DNA of 64,000 bases from Aplidium turbinatum (Eukaryota; Chordata; Ascidiacea; Aplousobranchia; Polyclinidae), in NCBI GenBank assembly GCA_918807975.1, contig OU964918.1:57706477-57770476 (forward strand). The letters are read 5' to 3'. The translations under genes were made by a program, and so were the position numbers. This document shows, piece by piece, positions 1 through 13,335 of the stretch; the stretch's first letter is position 1, and each line of letters begins with the position of its first letter. The notes beneath the pieces are model-generated. The model had not been told where the DNA came from. It searched no databases and saw only the letters and a program-made list of their open reading frames with translations.

Positions 1-162
1 GAAACTCTTTTCTTAATTAGAACAAAAATATCGAAAAGTATCGAAATATCGAGTATTTTTTCAAATATCGTATCGTTTTGTTTTTTTTCAATATCGCCCA
101 ACACTAAGGTACATGTATAATTTTTTTTATTTCTGAAATAAAAATTATTACATTGTGTTTAG

Positions 163-3100
163 CTTTGGAAAGTTTGTCTGGCACAAGATTACAACAAGTT
201 CCTGTAGATCTCTCCACTCAAATTGATAGAGTGAGGTAAGTGAAATCACAGGTGGCATGGTGAAAACTGGAAGTAGTAGTAGTCCAGTTTTAATCCGGTG
301 ATGTCCCCGTTACCAAGGGTGGCCGGATTCACCTCCAAATGCCGCAATTGTGTTCACACCCTGCCTCCACATCGATCTGTCTTAACGCGTCCTCTCTTGT
401 TAAGCCCACCTTGCTGCTTTCTTCCTCAACTTGCCTTTTCCGCGTTTTCTTGGATCTTCCTTGTTTTCTACGACCCTCCACTCGCAACTCCAGCGCTCTT
501 CTCAAAACATCATCTTCATCCCTTCTCAAAACATGCCCATATAAAAACAAAAGACAGAACAAAATGGAGGCAGTTCATAAGGGATATCACAGCTGATGAA
601 ACATGATCAATCTGTTGAAGAAGAAGAAGATCACCTTACTCCATTTGCTTTCACCAACTTATCAACATTTTCATTCAACCCAAGCAAGCTCATAAGTTCT
701 TCAGTATTCCTTTTGTCCATCAGCTTCACACCACATATTGCTCTCACTATCGCTCTCTCAGTTCTTCTTAAAATCGCCAATTCGTTTTCTCGTAAGCACT
801 ATGTCTCACTTCCGTACAGCATTGCAGATCTCACACAACTACAGTAGTATAAATTTTTCCTCTCATTTTCAACGGAAATCTTCTACCACATAACAACTCT
901 CGACACTTTCTTGAAATTCCATGAATACCATCAATAAGCAACCACTCTGGTATGATGAAATCACATGATGGTCTCATCATGAGAAGAAGATTGCAAGGAA
1001 TGTGAAAAGGATGATTGGTGGAGCCGGTAACCAAGAGTGGGAATCCACTTATGAGAAAAGAGCTCTAGGGTTAGGTTTAACTTTCAGCGTGGAGAACAGG
1101 ACATCCTATCCCTGCCTACCTCTACCTGTCGCTGGACAACTGACCACGACCGACTTGTCGCAAGAACATCTCACCACTGGACGACTTGACGCGAATCCCT
1201 TATTAATCCGATTAACGCTGTCCAAGTACTTACAGTTAACTACAAGTGATCAACGTCAGTATCTGGCAGATAAAACTACCCGTGTTAACCATTGAGAAGA
1301 AGCTTTTTAGTGCAAAGGTATTTATTTTTATACCTACTGCAAGTAGTTTTCATATTGGTAAACATGATTTTAGAGATCTTTTGTATATGTGATCAGTGGA
1401 GGATGCTAAATTTTAAGGTCGGTTTATCATGCTCAAGCTTGGTGGTGGTTATGACTATGTGGAACGATTTTTTTTTCTATTTTGTTGTCATCTTCAAACA
1501 TCTTTTCAATGCATTTCTGTTTTGTGTGATCAATAAAATGTAAGCAAGCACTGAAACCAGTGGACTATGATTTGGAAACTTCAACTTAAGCAATAAGCAT
1601 GATTCCTGTCTGTTTTATTTTGGTTAGGCTATTCACTTGCAAAGGAATTATGTATGCATGCTTTGAATAATTCCTGCTTTGGTTTGTATTGCATAAGCAA
1701 AGACTTGCATGGTTATTAGCAATTTTTTTTTGTGTTTGCACAGACTGAGAGTGAGAGTATTATTTTTTACGCTTTCTCACGATTAATGGAGACAGTGTCA
1801 TCCTGCAAACTGGGACTCTTTATGAAACATATGACTTTCCTAGAAATGCTGATACTCTAAATGTGTAATTTTATGCTAGAAAGTGCTCAAGGAAACAGTT
1901 CTAAAAACTATTTTAGGAAAAACAAAAAACTTTCAAAGCTTCTTTTGATCCCTGGAAACACACTCCTGCTGTCCATGTCTAATTGTTTAGTAATTATTTT
2001 TTCTGTTTTTTGTTTAAACAGCTGATCCTACTTTATTCAATATATATCTATACGTTTTATAATATAACTTCTATTATTTGTAATAAAGTTTTTTCAATGT
2101 CCATATTGCATGTAATTCTTATCAAAACACCAGATACCAGTCCATACTCCATTTGCATTGCACAAGTTATTGTTAATGTGAAGTTTAAAACCCTTCTGGA
2201 GTATGCACGTATTGGACAAGACTACTCTCTTCAGTGTATGAATTGTGCAATGATGTCCGCTTACATATATCGCTGTCCAATTTGTTTTGGATTTCCTTTT
2301 ACTTTCAACTTGTTTCAAGTGAAAGTTAATTGTATTTCTTAGTTGGTTTCTTATTGCTTTTATTTGATTTGTAGACAACAGAAAAATGCAAAAAATTATA
2401 TTGTACTGCAGATTTGCAGAGAAACTTGCAAAGAAGTGTCATACAGAGGAATTGAGAAAATGTACCTTGTTTCATAGTCGTTGTTGCTGATATTTAATTG
2501 AGAAGTTAGTTTTTACACGGTATTTTATTTCAACAATTTCCTCTTCTTTTCTGTCCTATGGCTGTGGAATTAAGTCTACAAGGAATTATTTTCCAGGAAG
2601 AGACACGCCATTACGACTCCTTCTCCTGGACCTACTCAAGGTGATGAGGATGAAGCCATAGGCGACGTCTCTTTCAACAACAGAGGTATGTTTCCTGGAG
2701 AGGGATGACTGGTGTTGAGGCAAGAACGATGATGATAAGGACAAGAGGAGATGAAATGTAATAAGTTAATGCAATTGCAACTTCGAAAATGCTCTGGTTG
2801 TTAACTTGTCCAGTTGTAAACGGAAGAAGTCGGTTGTTTCTGTTGTGCTTGTATTCTGCACGTACACCTTCTTGACGACTCTCTTGCACTGGCGTCAAAC
2901 GGCGATGTGGTACAAGAAGTATTGTTTGTTTGTTTGTTTGTTTATCTTTATCCTGCATTGCGGGAAAGCGGACTTGAGCGCTATGCATCGGTGTACGCCT
3001 TCCGACATACACCTGACCCACGCTGCAGCCGACGGCAATGTCTGTTTCCGGTTATCTACTCTAGTTATGACTTAAATTTGGTACTACCCATTACTCGAAA

Positions 3101-6100
3101 TCGATCACTGGGTAGAGGCAATTATCGTGAAGTTTCTTGCCCAGAGAAACAACAGCAGGTACGCGTGGCTGGAGTCGAACATGCAGGCGCTCGACTGCGA
3201 ACCCAACGCCCTAACCACTCGGCCACTGCTGCCGAGTATTCAATAGAATGATTATATATTTAATGAAATAATGTACCTTTCTCCATGATTTGCTGAAGAG
3301 AAACTTTGCTCAAGTTTTACATCGGTCCAACATTAAGCGAAGTTGTTTAATCGTTTCATACAAAAATTAAGCTTTGGGTATTTCAGTTAATTCGCTATTA
3401 CCGAAACTGCCCATGCGTCCAGGGATCAGCCTAGTCACTGTCAATGTTGTGAAGATTGGCCTGAAAGATGCCAACAGCTACATCGATCCCTTCTTTATCG
3501 TCTCGTGCAAAGGTAAGGATGCTGGTAGTGTGACTGTTATTAGGGTCCTAATATGAACCCAGTGAGTTAAAGTCGCTATTTTTAGCTTCTGGGTTATATT
3601 TGTTTAACTGTAGCTTTTCCAGCTAGTATACGTTTTATTTTTGCATTGTTTCAGCGTCGCTAGATATTGAAACGATGTAAAAAGCAACATTTGGCGCACA
3701 AGTCTTTCATAATAGCCTGAGAGTTGCTTCATCTTGTGAATTAAATGTTAAAAATAGCAGTGCACTGTCTATAGCGTGACAGACACGCCCACTCCAGCGC
3801 CACATTTTTTTAACTAACTGCGTAGTTTTGAATTGGAATGGTTCGTTCAAATTCGAAATGTGTCGCTCTCATTCGTTGATGGAATTTCATAATATTAAAT
3901 GCCTCGTTTTTGACAAATCTGTCCTTCAGGGATATTATCACCCATCGTAGTATCACCTTACGGCGATAGTTGAACACCATCTGCTACGCGATAACTGCCT
4001 CCTTATGTTCGTGTATACCCTCAGTGAGATTCTGCTCGTATAAGTGGTGGCTGTGTAAACTAACCTGAGAGCAAAGTAAATAACTTGATGTGTAGTAGAG
4101 TATAAAAATTGCGTATACTGCATGACAATGATTAGACTTTCTCGACTTTCGGCGTATATTGACATGATGTGAGGAAATACAAGAATGTGAAATTGATACC
4201 TTTTGATTGCTCACATGTCACGCGTGCTCGTGAAATTTGAGCGCCCAGCTGTGTTTCTGGTATGCGATAATTAGCTTTCAGTGATTGTGATCAAACTTGC
4301 GTTGAGTTTGCTTTATTGGACGTTGAACTAATGTAAGCTACTACAGTAGGTTGGTGATTTAGCTCTTTAACAAGAGTGCTAAGTTTCACCATTGAAAAGG
4401 TTCACTCTCACCTTTGCCAAACCATCCCATCATCATCACCCAATTTTGTTTTGGAGTCCACTAGTTTGGGTTACCGATGTTTTCTTAACAGCGTTTTTCT
4501 TTGCCCCTTCCCTTTATCTCATTTTGTCCATCGCGTCTTTCTCTAGTCCTACTTTGTCTACATCATGACTTGTTTATGGCGTTTCCATTCCAGATGAAAA
4601 CCCAGCTAGCGAAACCTGTATTTCTTTACATTGATTCATTGTTTACTTACGTTTAAATTCAATACAAAAATACAAGTGTTTGGGGTAAAGACCCTTTTTA
4701 TGCAAGTTTGAAGTTCATCTATAGTTCCTTATTTTCTCTAAAAATCTTATTGGTATGGTGATACATCGCACTCTGGGACTGGTATTACAGTTTCAAATGC
4801 GGCCTTGATGAAAACAATGTAATTGCAGACAAAACTGGGATCGATCAATGCAGGACCCAGAACACCCCGAACCCCACTTCTAGGGATGATACCTACCTCT
4901 TCTTCAATATCAATGTGGAACTACAGATACCTTTGGAAGAGATGGACAAAAGTGGGTGATTCTTCAATAGAAAAGGGACATACCAACATTTGATACGTTA
5001 ATTTGCGTGATTACGACATCACAACAGGGCGAATGGTTTTTGTCGTGTCCAGGCTAATGCTCAGTCGGTGAAGATTTGGTGGATGAGAAGACAGGGCAGC
5101 CGATGTTCACCTTCAGGTATGCCTTTAAGTGTCTTGCTGAAGAAAAAGCTGCGAACGCCGGGCATGTGGTGGCCAGAACCCTTTCGAACGTCCTACCAGC
5201 GCTGTCACAAAGAACGAACACTGGCCAAATAAATGATTTCACATAATTTTAATGGCAACACCGTATTTTCAGACACAGCTGTCTTTTTTGAAATGGTTCA
5301 CTACAAGCCAAAGAGGAGGATGAACGCCACCAAGTGTTACGCATTTATGGAAGTCGATGAACTCAAGTCGGGACCTTGTGTTATTGAATTGTGAGTCCAC
5401 AATATGTTTCGCCTTTTTAAATGTCATTTTTCTAGAATGTTTGCTAACGTCATGCTTTGTCGAATGCTCGAGGAAAAGTGTAGCTTTGTTTGGCTTTGCT
5501 TCTATGCTGTTGCTCTGACATTGTCTGCTTTGTAAAGCAATGTATATCTGAGGTGGACGTTAAAACAGTGAACATATATTATTATTGTTAAGCAAAGGTG
5601 AGCAGTAACACGCTACTTTTTTGGAATCGGTAGAGTTAACGACGTTACATTTTTGTTAGAGTAGCGCTTGCAGTAGCGACGCTACCTCCCAATGTAACGG
5701 TAGCGGAAAGGCGCTGCGTTTGCTTCAGTCGTACTTCCGGCACCCGCTACTGTCCAATTTAAAGTGGAAAAAATAAATCGTTTTTAGAGATTTTTGTGGA
5801 AACGCTGGAGCGTAAGAATAAAATTTCACCTAGAACTTGTTTTTCCATAATGACGTTGAAATGGCAGTGTAAACGAATGTCGTACTGAAAGGGGACATCA
5901 TTTGTTTTCAAGGTCATTTTGACTTCACAAGTTAATTGAATAGAGCTTTCCACTGTCAGTTGAAGACAACAGTAGCTCGTAGAAGTATTAGGAGTGCCGC
6001 TCTTTTGGTATACCATGGCGATAGCCGCTCGGTTCAAAGTATCAGATGCTCACCTCCATTGTGAGGCATCATCTGTTATGTTGTTGCACGCTGTAAAGTT

Positions 6101-6219
6101 AGGTCTGATGTGTTTGTTGCAGATATAAGAAGCCAATTGATTACCGACGAAGAAAAGTGTCCTTACTCACATCAAAGCCTCTTTATCTCCATTTAGCCTT
6201 AACCATCACGTCCGAGTAG
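163..6219 (+). CDS. AIDA: AIDA (axin interactor, dorsalization-associated), 3' six exons
   Basis: Exons 163-235, 2597-2685, 3387-3512, 4829-4951, 5273-5390 and 6123-6219 join in phase; the stop is TAG at 6217-6219. The N-terminal exons lie outside the window. AIDA binds axin and phosphoinositides and restrains axin-driven JNK signalling in vertebrate embryos (family knowledge). The middle and last exons encode the C2-like domain: NSLLPKLPMRPG, KIGLKDANSYIDPF, DDTYLFFNINVELQ, FFEMVHYKPKRR, CYAFMEVDELKSGP, then YKKPIDYRRRKV and TSKPLYLHLALTITSE at the C-terminus. The order and spacing match vertebrate AIDA closely. The first two exons, with an acidic linker GDEDEAIGD, are less conserved. For exon 4 the donor after 4951 (gtgggt) keeps the frame; the tempting donor 4 bases later does not. 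All other junctions are GT-AG. Confidence 0.9.
270..925 (-). mobile_element. Decayed LINE, 3' end (family A)
   Basis: On the minus strand, about 329-562 encodes the end of a LINE polyprotein: GHVLRRDEDDVLRRALEL, a basic GRRKQGRSKKTRKRQVEEE stretch, then the C-terminus. About 840-915 encodes RKCRELLCGRRFPLKMRGKI, from further upstream in the same protein. The 3' end runs into an ACT/GAT-type simple repeat. The same family occurs in the opposite orientation at 7230-8825. It lies in the AIDA intron after exon 163-235 and is antisense to AIDA. It is fragmentary and cannot encode a working protein. The clade (RTE- or CR1-like) is uncertain. Confidence 0.7.
936..2596. other. AIDA intron, no supported feature
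   Basis: AT-rich intronic sequence follows the LINE fragment. Short open frames here (such as 1002-1295 on +) have no recognisable domain and no splice signals tying them to AIDA. The polypyrimidine tract and acceptor of AIDA exon 2597-2685 close the stretch. Confidence 0.5.
2935..3237 (-). mobile_element. tRNA-derived SINE, family 2
   Basis: The reverse strand starts with a tRNA-like head, GTGGCCGAGTGGTTAGG (A-box like) then TGTTCGACTCC (B-box like), resembling tRNA-Ser/Leu. A unique body follows, and the tail is an AAAC-type simple repeat (read as TTGT units on +). A second copy at 57241-57560 matches along most of its length, in the same orientation. It sits in the AIDA intron between exons 2597-2685 and 3387-3512. 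Confidence 0.75.
3513..4828. other. AIDA intron, no supported feature
   Basis: The intron between AIDA exons 3387-3512 and 4829-4951. I see no repeat, RNA gene or coding signal I can support. Open frames near 3953-4214 on the minus strand lack any recognisable motif. Confidence 0.5.
5590..5975 (+). mobile_element. Degenerate non-autonomous hAT element
   Basis: Both halves resemble the hAT element at 52044-53679. The left half (5600-5765) has the same GAGCAGTAACACGCTAC opening and repeated GTAGCG/AGTAGCG words, then CACCCGCTACTGTCCAATTT. The right half (about 5820-5970) parallels 53430-53540, including CAGTGTAAACGAATG and TTTTCAAGGTCATTTT. The transposase-coding centre is missing and no clear target duplication remains, so this is an older internally deleted copy. 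It lies in the last AIDA intron. Confidence 0.65.
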
Positions 6220-6378
6220 CTTGTACCACCCCATCTACGCAATACGACGCTTGAGCTGGTTGGTTTGCTTCGGATCAGCGACTTGCGAATCCAATGCAAA
6301 TGCGACCTATCTTTGTCGTCCACATCCTATGCCAATTAGCACTTGTATATTTTACGCAGTATTTTGAGATTTTTTGCG

Positions 6379-6384
6379 AATAAA
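6379..6384 (+). terminator. Candidate poly(A) signal of AIDA
   Basis: AATAAA lies 160 bases after the AIDA stop codon, in AT-rich sequence. It is the first canonical hexamer I see downstream of the stop. The cleavage site itself cannot be placed from sequence alone. Confidence 0.4.
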
Positions 6385-7229
6385 TGATATTCTAACGTTC
6401 AACCTTGGTCTCTTTGATCGTGATTATCCGCACAGGTTCTTCCAAGGTAACAAAAGATGCCTTTTCGGCCTTGTTTCCATGTCTGACGACTCTACTGAGA
6501 ACCTAGCAATTGACTACGGAAGCAACAGTGCCACACTTTCTGGTTCAGAATGGGCAGTTGGAGGATAATTTGGGCTCTGCCTCTGTGCCAATGAGATTTT
6601 TCGGGCCTCAAATTAAGACACTCCTAAGAAAAACGTGTTATTTCCAAATAATTCACAATGGTTTCTTGAAGTTCCAGGGCCCCTTGAAATAGTTACGGGC
6701 CCCTAAAAGTATCTCGCGTCCAAAAGTACCTCCTGGACCCTTAACGCTAATGCTTAGCCTACAACCATCTATCGTACTGGCCCGCAATTTAGGCTTTGAT
6801 AGAAATTTTGTATCTGTAATACTTCTAGATTTTATGTGGCCTAACCTATTTATAAACTTATATTTTGGTAAAACATTCATAATCACAAACATATTCAGGT
6901 AATTGAACGCATAAGTTGAAAAATGGTTTTTCAAAATTAATGCCATATCTCAGAGGGCAGTACCTGAAAAAAGTTCTAGAATCGTAACTGTTTAGCGGCG
7001 TAACTACAGTTAGCGTTACACCCACAATAATTCTACTAAAAACTTTTTCAAGTTGCCTCCTTTGCCAAACCCTGGCTGGTGCCGACACACCATCACTTTC
7101 TTCAGTAGGCTAATGCTGTAAGGTTTATTTCTTACATCAGTTTCCTGAATTACTACATTTTTGTGGTGCCTCTACACTTTCATCTTGTTCAAAAATTATT
7201 TGATTCGATATTGCTGACCTACACGAGAT

Positions 7230-8825
7230 AATTTCCTACTTTTTCGACTTGAATCTTCATGAATATGAATCTCGAGCTTCTGTCTGGGTCCACCAAGGAT
7301 TAGTGTTGTCACCTCTGATATTTGCGATTGTGGTTGATGTTGTGACTGAAGGGGTAAGAGAGGGGTTATTGAGCAAAAATTTGTTTGCGGTTGACCTGGT
7401 CTTTACCAGTGATAGCAAGGAGGGATTGTGAGAAAAGTTTGGGAAATGGAAAAAAGCATATGATAAAAACGGTATGAAGGTGAACCAAGAAAAAACGAAA
7501 GTGATGGTGAGTGGAGCAGAAGGTATAGTTGTGAAGAGTGAAGTCGATCAAAGTGTAGTAGGCTATGTGGAAGAAGGGTGATGAGAAATTCGATGCAATG
7601 AGTGTACAATACATGGCAAGTAAGTGGGCGCGTATAAGATGTGTAAATAGGCTACGAGGAGAGCTACAGCAAGACTGGCAAAGTGCTTTTTTGTGGGAAA
7701 TGTGACAAAGAAAAAGATTAAGATGTAGTTGAGGATTGCGAAGAGAGTTTCTCTCATGGAATTGCAGCAATGACAAATTTCTGTTACTTGGGTGACCAAA
7801 TAAATGGAAGCGGTTAATGAGAAGCAGCTGTGACAAGAACGGCGAGGCTGGGTTGGGCAAAGTTGAGGGAATATGGGGAAATGTAATAAAACATTTTCGT
7901 TAAAAATAAAAGGGCAAGTCTATTAGAGTTGTGTGCGGCTTGTAATATTGTACGGCAGCGAGACATGGATGTGAAGAGGAGTGAACTTATTCTGAAAAGT
8001 ACGGAAAGGGCAATGTAGTCAAATCTGAGCTTATGACACTATGACAGTTCAATGAATCATATCAAAAGTGGGCACTTTTCCTTGTGAAAGTGATTCAGCA
8101 TAAACTTATCTTTCTAATGAGGTATAAAACATCAATTTTAGGCGATGTCGAATTTTTGTCATATGGGAGCTGCGGTCATTATGGAAAAATGGCTAAAACT
8201 CACTATACCCAAGGGGCTTTTTTTGGTGACTTTACGTCATCAATAGAACAGCTAACCACATCATCTTTGGGTGTCCCATCTATTCCCCTCCCAATGGAAT
8301 AACAGGCCTCCGCACAATTGACGATCTGACGAAAAGTTGGCTCCAAGTCCTTCCATTCGGCTGATCACAAACTTTCTGCTTCATACGAACGACGACGACG
8401 ATCAATAGAACCACCTGACAAAGTTTCAGCTTAATATTATTTTTTTCGGGTTTGACCATTTTTTAAGCTCAGCATCTGGACTAATGGTGAGAACAATGTG
8501 TGAAGTAAAAACGAGGAGGGAGAAAAAAACTGAATGAAGCTACCTAGATACGAAGAAGTCTATAGAACAACTTGCATGGGCAAATGGCGTAATATGGTAT
8601 GGGCATGTATGAACGAAGAAGGACGTTTTCTTGGAAAGGCATTGACTTTGAAGGTAGATGGAAAGAGAAAACGTCCAAAAAGAACAGATAAAAAATGAGG
8701 CAGAAAAGTCAGACTGAAAGAAGATGCGATGGACAGAATGAGAGGGAGAATAGAGATGAAGGCAATCGCTGCAAAGAATCGGACACTCACACTAGAGGAC
8801 AAACCCAATTTGGATGATGATGAAT
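7230..8825 (+). mobile_element. Decayed LINE with reverse-transcriptase remnant (family A)
   Basis: Around 7280-7420 the plus strand reads VHQGLVLSPLIFAIVVDVV, then NLFAVDLVF. This is the reverse-transcriptase region with the catalytic box (normally Y/FADDL) degraded to FAVDL. Downstream pieces correspond to the MKVNQEKTKVMVSG region, FCYLGDQ, the YGSETW region and the WYGHV/GRP-type C-terminus seen in the copy at 270-925. Several frames and stops interrupt it. The 3' end runs into GATGATGATG near 8815. It fills the space between AIDA and TANGO1, on the AIDA-sense strand. Confidence 0.75.
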
Positions 8826-9289
8826 CACGTCTATCATTTCAAAAATATTTAATTGCGAAGAAATAATGCTGAATAGACCATACTTAACACTGCGAGATTT
8901 TAAAAAGTCTAAAAAATAGAGTAGGCTACCAAACTTTTGCAAAAATTACAGCGACTGTTACTACTTAACGTGAGGTAAAAAGTTACTAAAAAGTGGAGGG
9001 AAATTGTCCCCTACTTACCCTTAAGAGGCTATACCACACTCTATTTTAACACCAGCATAACTGTTGCAATGTTGCATTTAAAAAAAATGTATAGCTGTCT
9101 TTACATCTCACGAAGATCGCCTTTCAAGAGTTATCAAACCTTTACTTTGAACTTCTCGCATCTTGGGATTATTGACAAAGGTAGATTAAAATGATGTAGT
9201 CACTCCCAGATTTCAATGAAACGATGATTGCTTCTGGCAGTGCTGTTATTGGTTTAAATCTTTATTATAGGACTCATAAAGCCTCTTAA

Positions 9290-9545
9290 AAAAAATTCCC
9301 GCAGTTTCGTATACCTGCAGAGGCTTGGAATCTCTGACGTAGCCATGGTTACTGGGATTGGCATAGTGAAGTTTCCGATTGTTGAAGTGTTATCGTTTGT
9401 ATATTAATCTCACCACCAGACGCCGCTGAATGGGGGAGCAGTCTTTAAAATGCATTACTCAAGCTCACACCTCCGAGAGCCGAACCCGTGTTGTTTGTTT
9501 TTGCGGTTACTTTGCGAAAATAGGGCGCCTAACCAACTGGGCGGA
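9290..9545 (-). mobile_element. tRNA-derived SINE, family 1 (old copy)
   Basis: A diverged copy of the family best seen at 55487-55787. It shares the order: tail CCCGCAGTTTCGTATACC, middle GAAGTTTCCGATTGTTGAAG, then CGCCGCTGAATGGGGGAGCAG and a degenerate tRNA-like head near 9470-9543 (read on the reverse strand). Divergence is clearly higher than between the 44629 and 55487 copies, so it is older. Confidence 0.65.
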
Positions 9546-10006
9546 CCTCTTCAACTGCGAATTTCCATTCACCTTTCAATGCGACAGTGTTGGTCTTGAA
9601 GCAACCGACTTGTATTCGACTCAATAGCACAAAAGTATCAAATCACTGACAAACCTCGCTGCGGTGTCAAGAGATGTACGCGTTGAGGTCTGACAGGAAT
9701 TAATTGGAACACTCTGTCTATAACGTTTGTAAATACAAAGCACTTTCACAGCTCGATTTAAAAAAGAATTTGGTCTTTGCACCACACCAACTAACTAAAT
9801 CGCCATGATGCTACAGCAGAACTCAGCTGTGACAAATGTTATTCTACACAAAGAACTTCCTTCGTTGCAGGAAGGTTTTGCGAAGATATTCAACTTCAAA
9901 ATAGAAGCATTTGTTAGAATTTCATTCATCACAACAGAGTGCCACTGCAGTAGGTTTACACGCAAGTGTTATTGTCTAACAATCGTTCAGACAGACAAAC
10001 AATGCA

Positions 10007-10012
10007 TTTATT
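10007..10012 (-). terminator. Candidate poly(A) signal of TANGO1
   Basis: The reverse strand reads AATAAA about 555 bases after the TANGO1 stop. Other AT-rich hexamer variants lie nearer, so the true 3' end is uncertain. Confidence 0.25.
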
Positions 10013-10565
10013 GTGTGTAAACTCCAACACACAATGGGTCATCTATCCTATCATTGCACAGCGGGCATTTGTTCGAAGTTCAATCAGACATATTTGCACG
10101 AATTGTCTGCGTTAAGTTTAAGACTGGGACGGGGTGGAAGTCACTACAAAGTAGTTCACCAGCAAATGAAAATCCATATTTGCTGCAAAGGATTATTTCT
10201 TGCAAATTTGACACATACTTCGATACGTTTTAGATCACATTTTTATATTTTACAGTTTTTTTGACAATTTTTTTTCCCAAATTACAAAACGCATTCAGAT
10301 TATACTGTAGTTTTATGCTGATTCATGAGAACTGCACAGTAAATTGAATTAGTTGTACAGCTTTATATAATTTGAACTGTTTAAAAGCAATTACCACAGC
10401 TTGAAAAAGATTAAGAATAACCAAATTTACTAAACTGACCATCTAACACATCTCCACCGATAAACTGTCGATGACGTCTTTGCCAACCAACCAACCATGA
10501 CCTTGCGGGTGATCTGCCTACAAACACTAGATGATAACTTGACTCTAATGAGCGGGAATTATGTG

Positions 10566-13335
10566 TCAAGGAAGTCCACCCCCTCTGACGGGATGAAGAT
10601 CGTACTCCTTGACGGCCTGATTGGGGAGGTTTCCGTGGAGGGACATGGGTGGGGGACGAATGGGGTGAGATTGCTAAAAACATAAAACAGAAACTTAATA
10701 CAGCTTCGAAAAGACAAGATTACAGTATAAACTCAGCAGTCAGCAACAACCACAATCCTAACCTAAAAAAATCAGCCAGGCTTTAAAACTCGTATTTTTT
10801 TCGCGCTGAGCTAATTCTGCGTCACTCTTTGATACTACATATTTTCGCCAGTTAATCCACGATCATTCTATTGCGAAATTAAATAATTGGCTGCCAAACT
10901 TGGCCTACTGAGGAGGTAGCACGATGGTCATTCAAGCACTACTAAGCGGCCATGGCCGCCAGCTGCTTTAAGGCTTGAAAGATTTAGAATTAGATAGGGT
11001 CACTATCGCCCTGGGACAATGACAGTTTTTAGATCCTGCAATAACGTACAAGCCATTATGTACGCTGAAGGCCTCGCTGAAGGTAAAGCAAATTTGGTGC
11101 ACCTTGAATCCTTGATACTATCGCCGGAGAACAGATATTTCCTTTAGTTCGGGCCCTTAATAAGCAAACCTTTAGAACCACTAAGAAGCCAAGAAACTGT
11201 CTTGTTAAAACTTATTAAACAACTATCCTATGATGATTATTTAATTGTTTCCAAACCACCAATAGTTTAATGAAAGCCACAAACATGAAGAGCAACAAAC
11301 CCTGAGGTCTGTACTCACCACAGGATGCTCCATGTACGGGGATGACGTCAGTGGACCTTGGTCGGGTGCTGTGGAGAATAATGAGGAGGGAAGTTAATAA
11401 CTGGACTCCAGTTGAGATAAAAGTGCTTCTGTTGTCACACATGCCAGGGATTGTTGGTAGCGGTTTAAACGGAGGGTCGTGGTGCTCCAGAAATGGACGT
11501 ATTTAAATAAGCACCAGGTTTACAGTGTTTTGACTACAATTATTCCCTATACTTCATTGGATAGATTCAACTTCACCTTCATAGTAAAAAAAGTGCCAAA
11601 CTTTAAAGTCGATTTACTCAAAATGAAGATTTTCGACTTGGGCCACTCTAACTTTAGGTCACTCAATTCCTGGTTACATTAAGGTGTTAAGATGGATGAG
11701 GCTTAAAAAACGTTTCAGGCTTTTGAAGATCAACAACACAGTAATTGGATTAAACAACATCATTGAAACTATAACAGCCATCAACGACGGGCAACACTGG
11801 TCTTCTGAGTCGAAAACGCTTGTGTTTCTTCATTGTGTTATAGTTGGAATAATGTTATTCAATCTAATTGCTTTGTAACCGACACTTGTTCATTGCATAG
11901 AAAAGTCACATCTTTCTTCATGTCATAAACTTAATATGAAGTCTTGATACCTTCTGCCTCCTAACTTTATCAAAGTATAATTCCATCTGCACTCACCTTG
12001 CATGTGTGGAGGGATTCCATCGCGGTGGGGAGGTAAGTCGTGCATCATTGGTGATGGCCCACTTCTCCTCAGTGGAGGCCCAGGCATCACCGGTAAGTCG
12101 TCTCTAAGTGGCATAGGTGAGCCATTATGTATGAATGGAGGACGGCCTCTTATTGGTGGAAAACCATCACGAGGAGGTCCATCTCTCATTGGAGGCCCAT
12201 CCCGCACTGGAGGGCCTTCTCTCATTGCATGAGGCCAATCTCTTAATGGAAAAGGGGGCATATCTCGGATTGGGGGTCCACCCGTCATTGGGAGGGGAGG
12301 TCTATCTCGAATTGAAGGAGGAGGTCCACCCCTCATGAAGAGAGGGGGTTCATCTCTTCTCGGTGAAAAAGGCGCATCTCTTTCAGAAGGAGAAACTCCA
12401 CTTCTTGGGACAAGGCCACCTCTCACAGGTTCTTCATGCATAGATGGGGGTCCTCGCCGTGGAGTACCTCTTCGTATGCCAAGATCTCTTGGGGGACCAT
12501 CACCAAATTCCAATGATTCAATTGGAGGACCTTGTGAAGGAGGCCTGCGGTCCGATAAAGAACGACTTGGAGGTCGGACATGATCATCCATGCTTCCAGA
12601 TGGACTGCGTCTTCCAGAATGTCTTCCTGGAGGAGGAGACATGTCTCGGAATGGTGGACCATTACGCATCGGAATCGGACTCTCTGTATTTGGTCCTGTC
12701 ATAAGTACAGTGATATGTTAAAGAAACAAAAGAACCAAATAATTGTAAAAAGTATGTTCGTCCTCCCTTCTGCGAAATCGATTGAGCGCCCGACATTGCG
12801 CCCCAATGAAACTGCAAGATCAAAACACCCACCGAGAGGATAGAATTATTCAAAAGCAACAACGTTTTTACAGTGGAAACTTCGCTTTATACTCTCGGTT
12901 TAGTTATTTGATACTTCTATAATCTACATATATATGTAAAACTGCCAGGATTAAGCTTATGAAGAGGTTGCTTCAGTATCAAGATAAAGTTTCTTGGTAT
13001 CAACTGATACAAACACAAGTCTTAGTGATGAGCTTTAGTCAATTCCTTCGATTCTAGAGTAACACAACACGAATGATGACTTCCTCTGACTTCTACACGT
13101 TGAAGCATGTTGAAGTTGGACGTTGTTGAGTGTTGAAGTTGCATGTTGAAGTTGGACGTTCTACACGTTGAAGTTGGACGCAAGTAAAGCGACTATCATT
13201 GAAAACGTCATAAACGGAGCGATTTCACCACTTCTCGAACCTGGAAACATTCCTCCTGGAGGTAGAGGTCGTGGTCTAAACAGGAAAGGCTCCCTTGTCT
13301 CCGCATCTCGGAGTCGTTGTTCCAAGGCTGATAGT
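10566..13335 (-). CDS. MIA3: TANGO1 exons 21-24: proline-rich, Sec23-binding tail
   Basis: Exon 21 (13335-13229) ends the coil and enters RPRPLPPGGMFPGSRS. Exon 22 (12695-11997) is 699 nt of RDGPP/MRDGPPP repeats such as GPPVRDGPPMRDGPP. Exon 23 (11368-11319) is APDQGPLTSSPYMEHPV. Exon 24 (10673-10566) reads QSHPIRPPPMSLHGNLP, ending GGGLP with TGA at 10566-10568. In vertebrates this domain binds the Sec23 inner COPII coat through PPP motifs and delays outer-coat assembly. Exons 23 and 24 are too short to stand out as open frames; I found them by phase and proline content. Confidence 0.85.

Noticed and set aside
11215-11500. Larger exon over the TANGO1 23rd exon (LPTIPGMCDNRSTF frame)
   Set aside because: Entering it from exon 22 (phase 1) meets a stop at once. 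The short exon 11319-11368 joins in phase on both sides.
12002-12704. Several + strand frames rich in Gly and Leu
   Set aside because: Shadows of the proline-rich TANGO1 exon 22; proline and arginine codons reversed give Gly and Ser.
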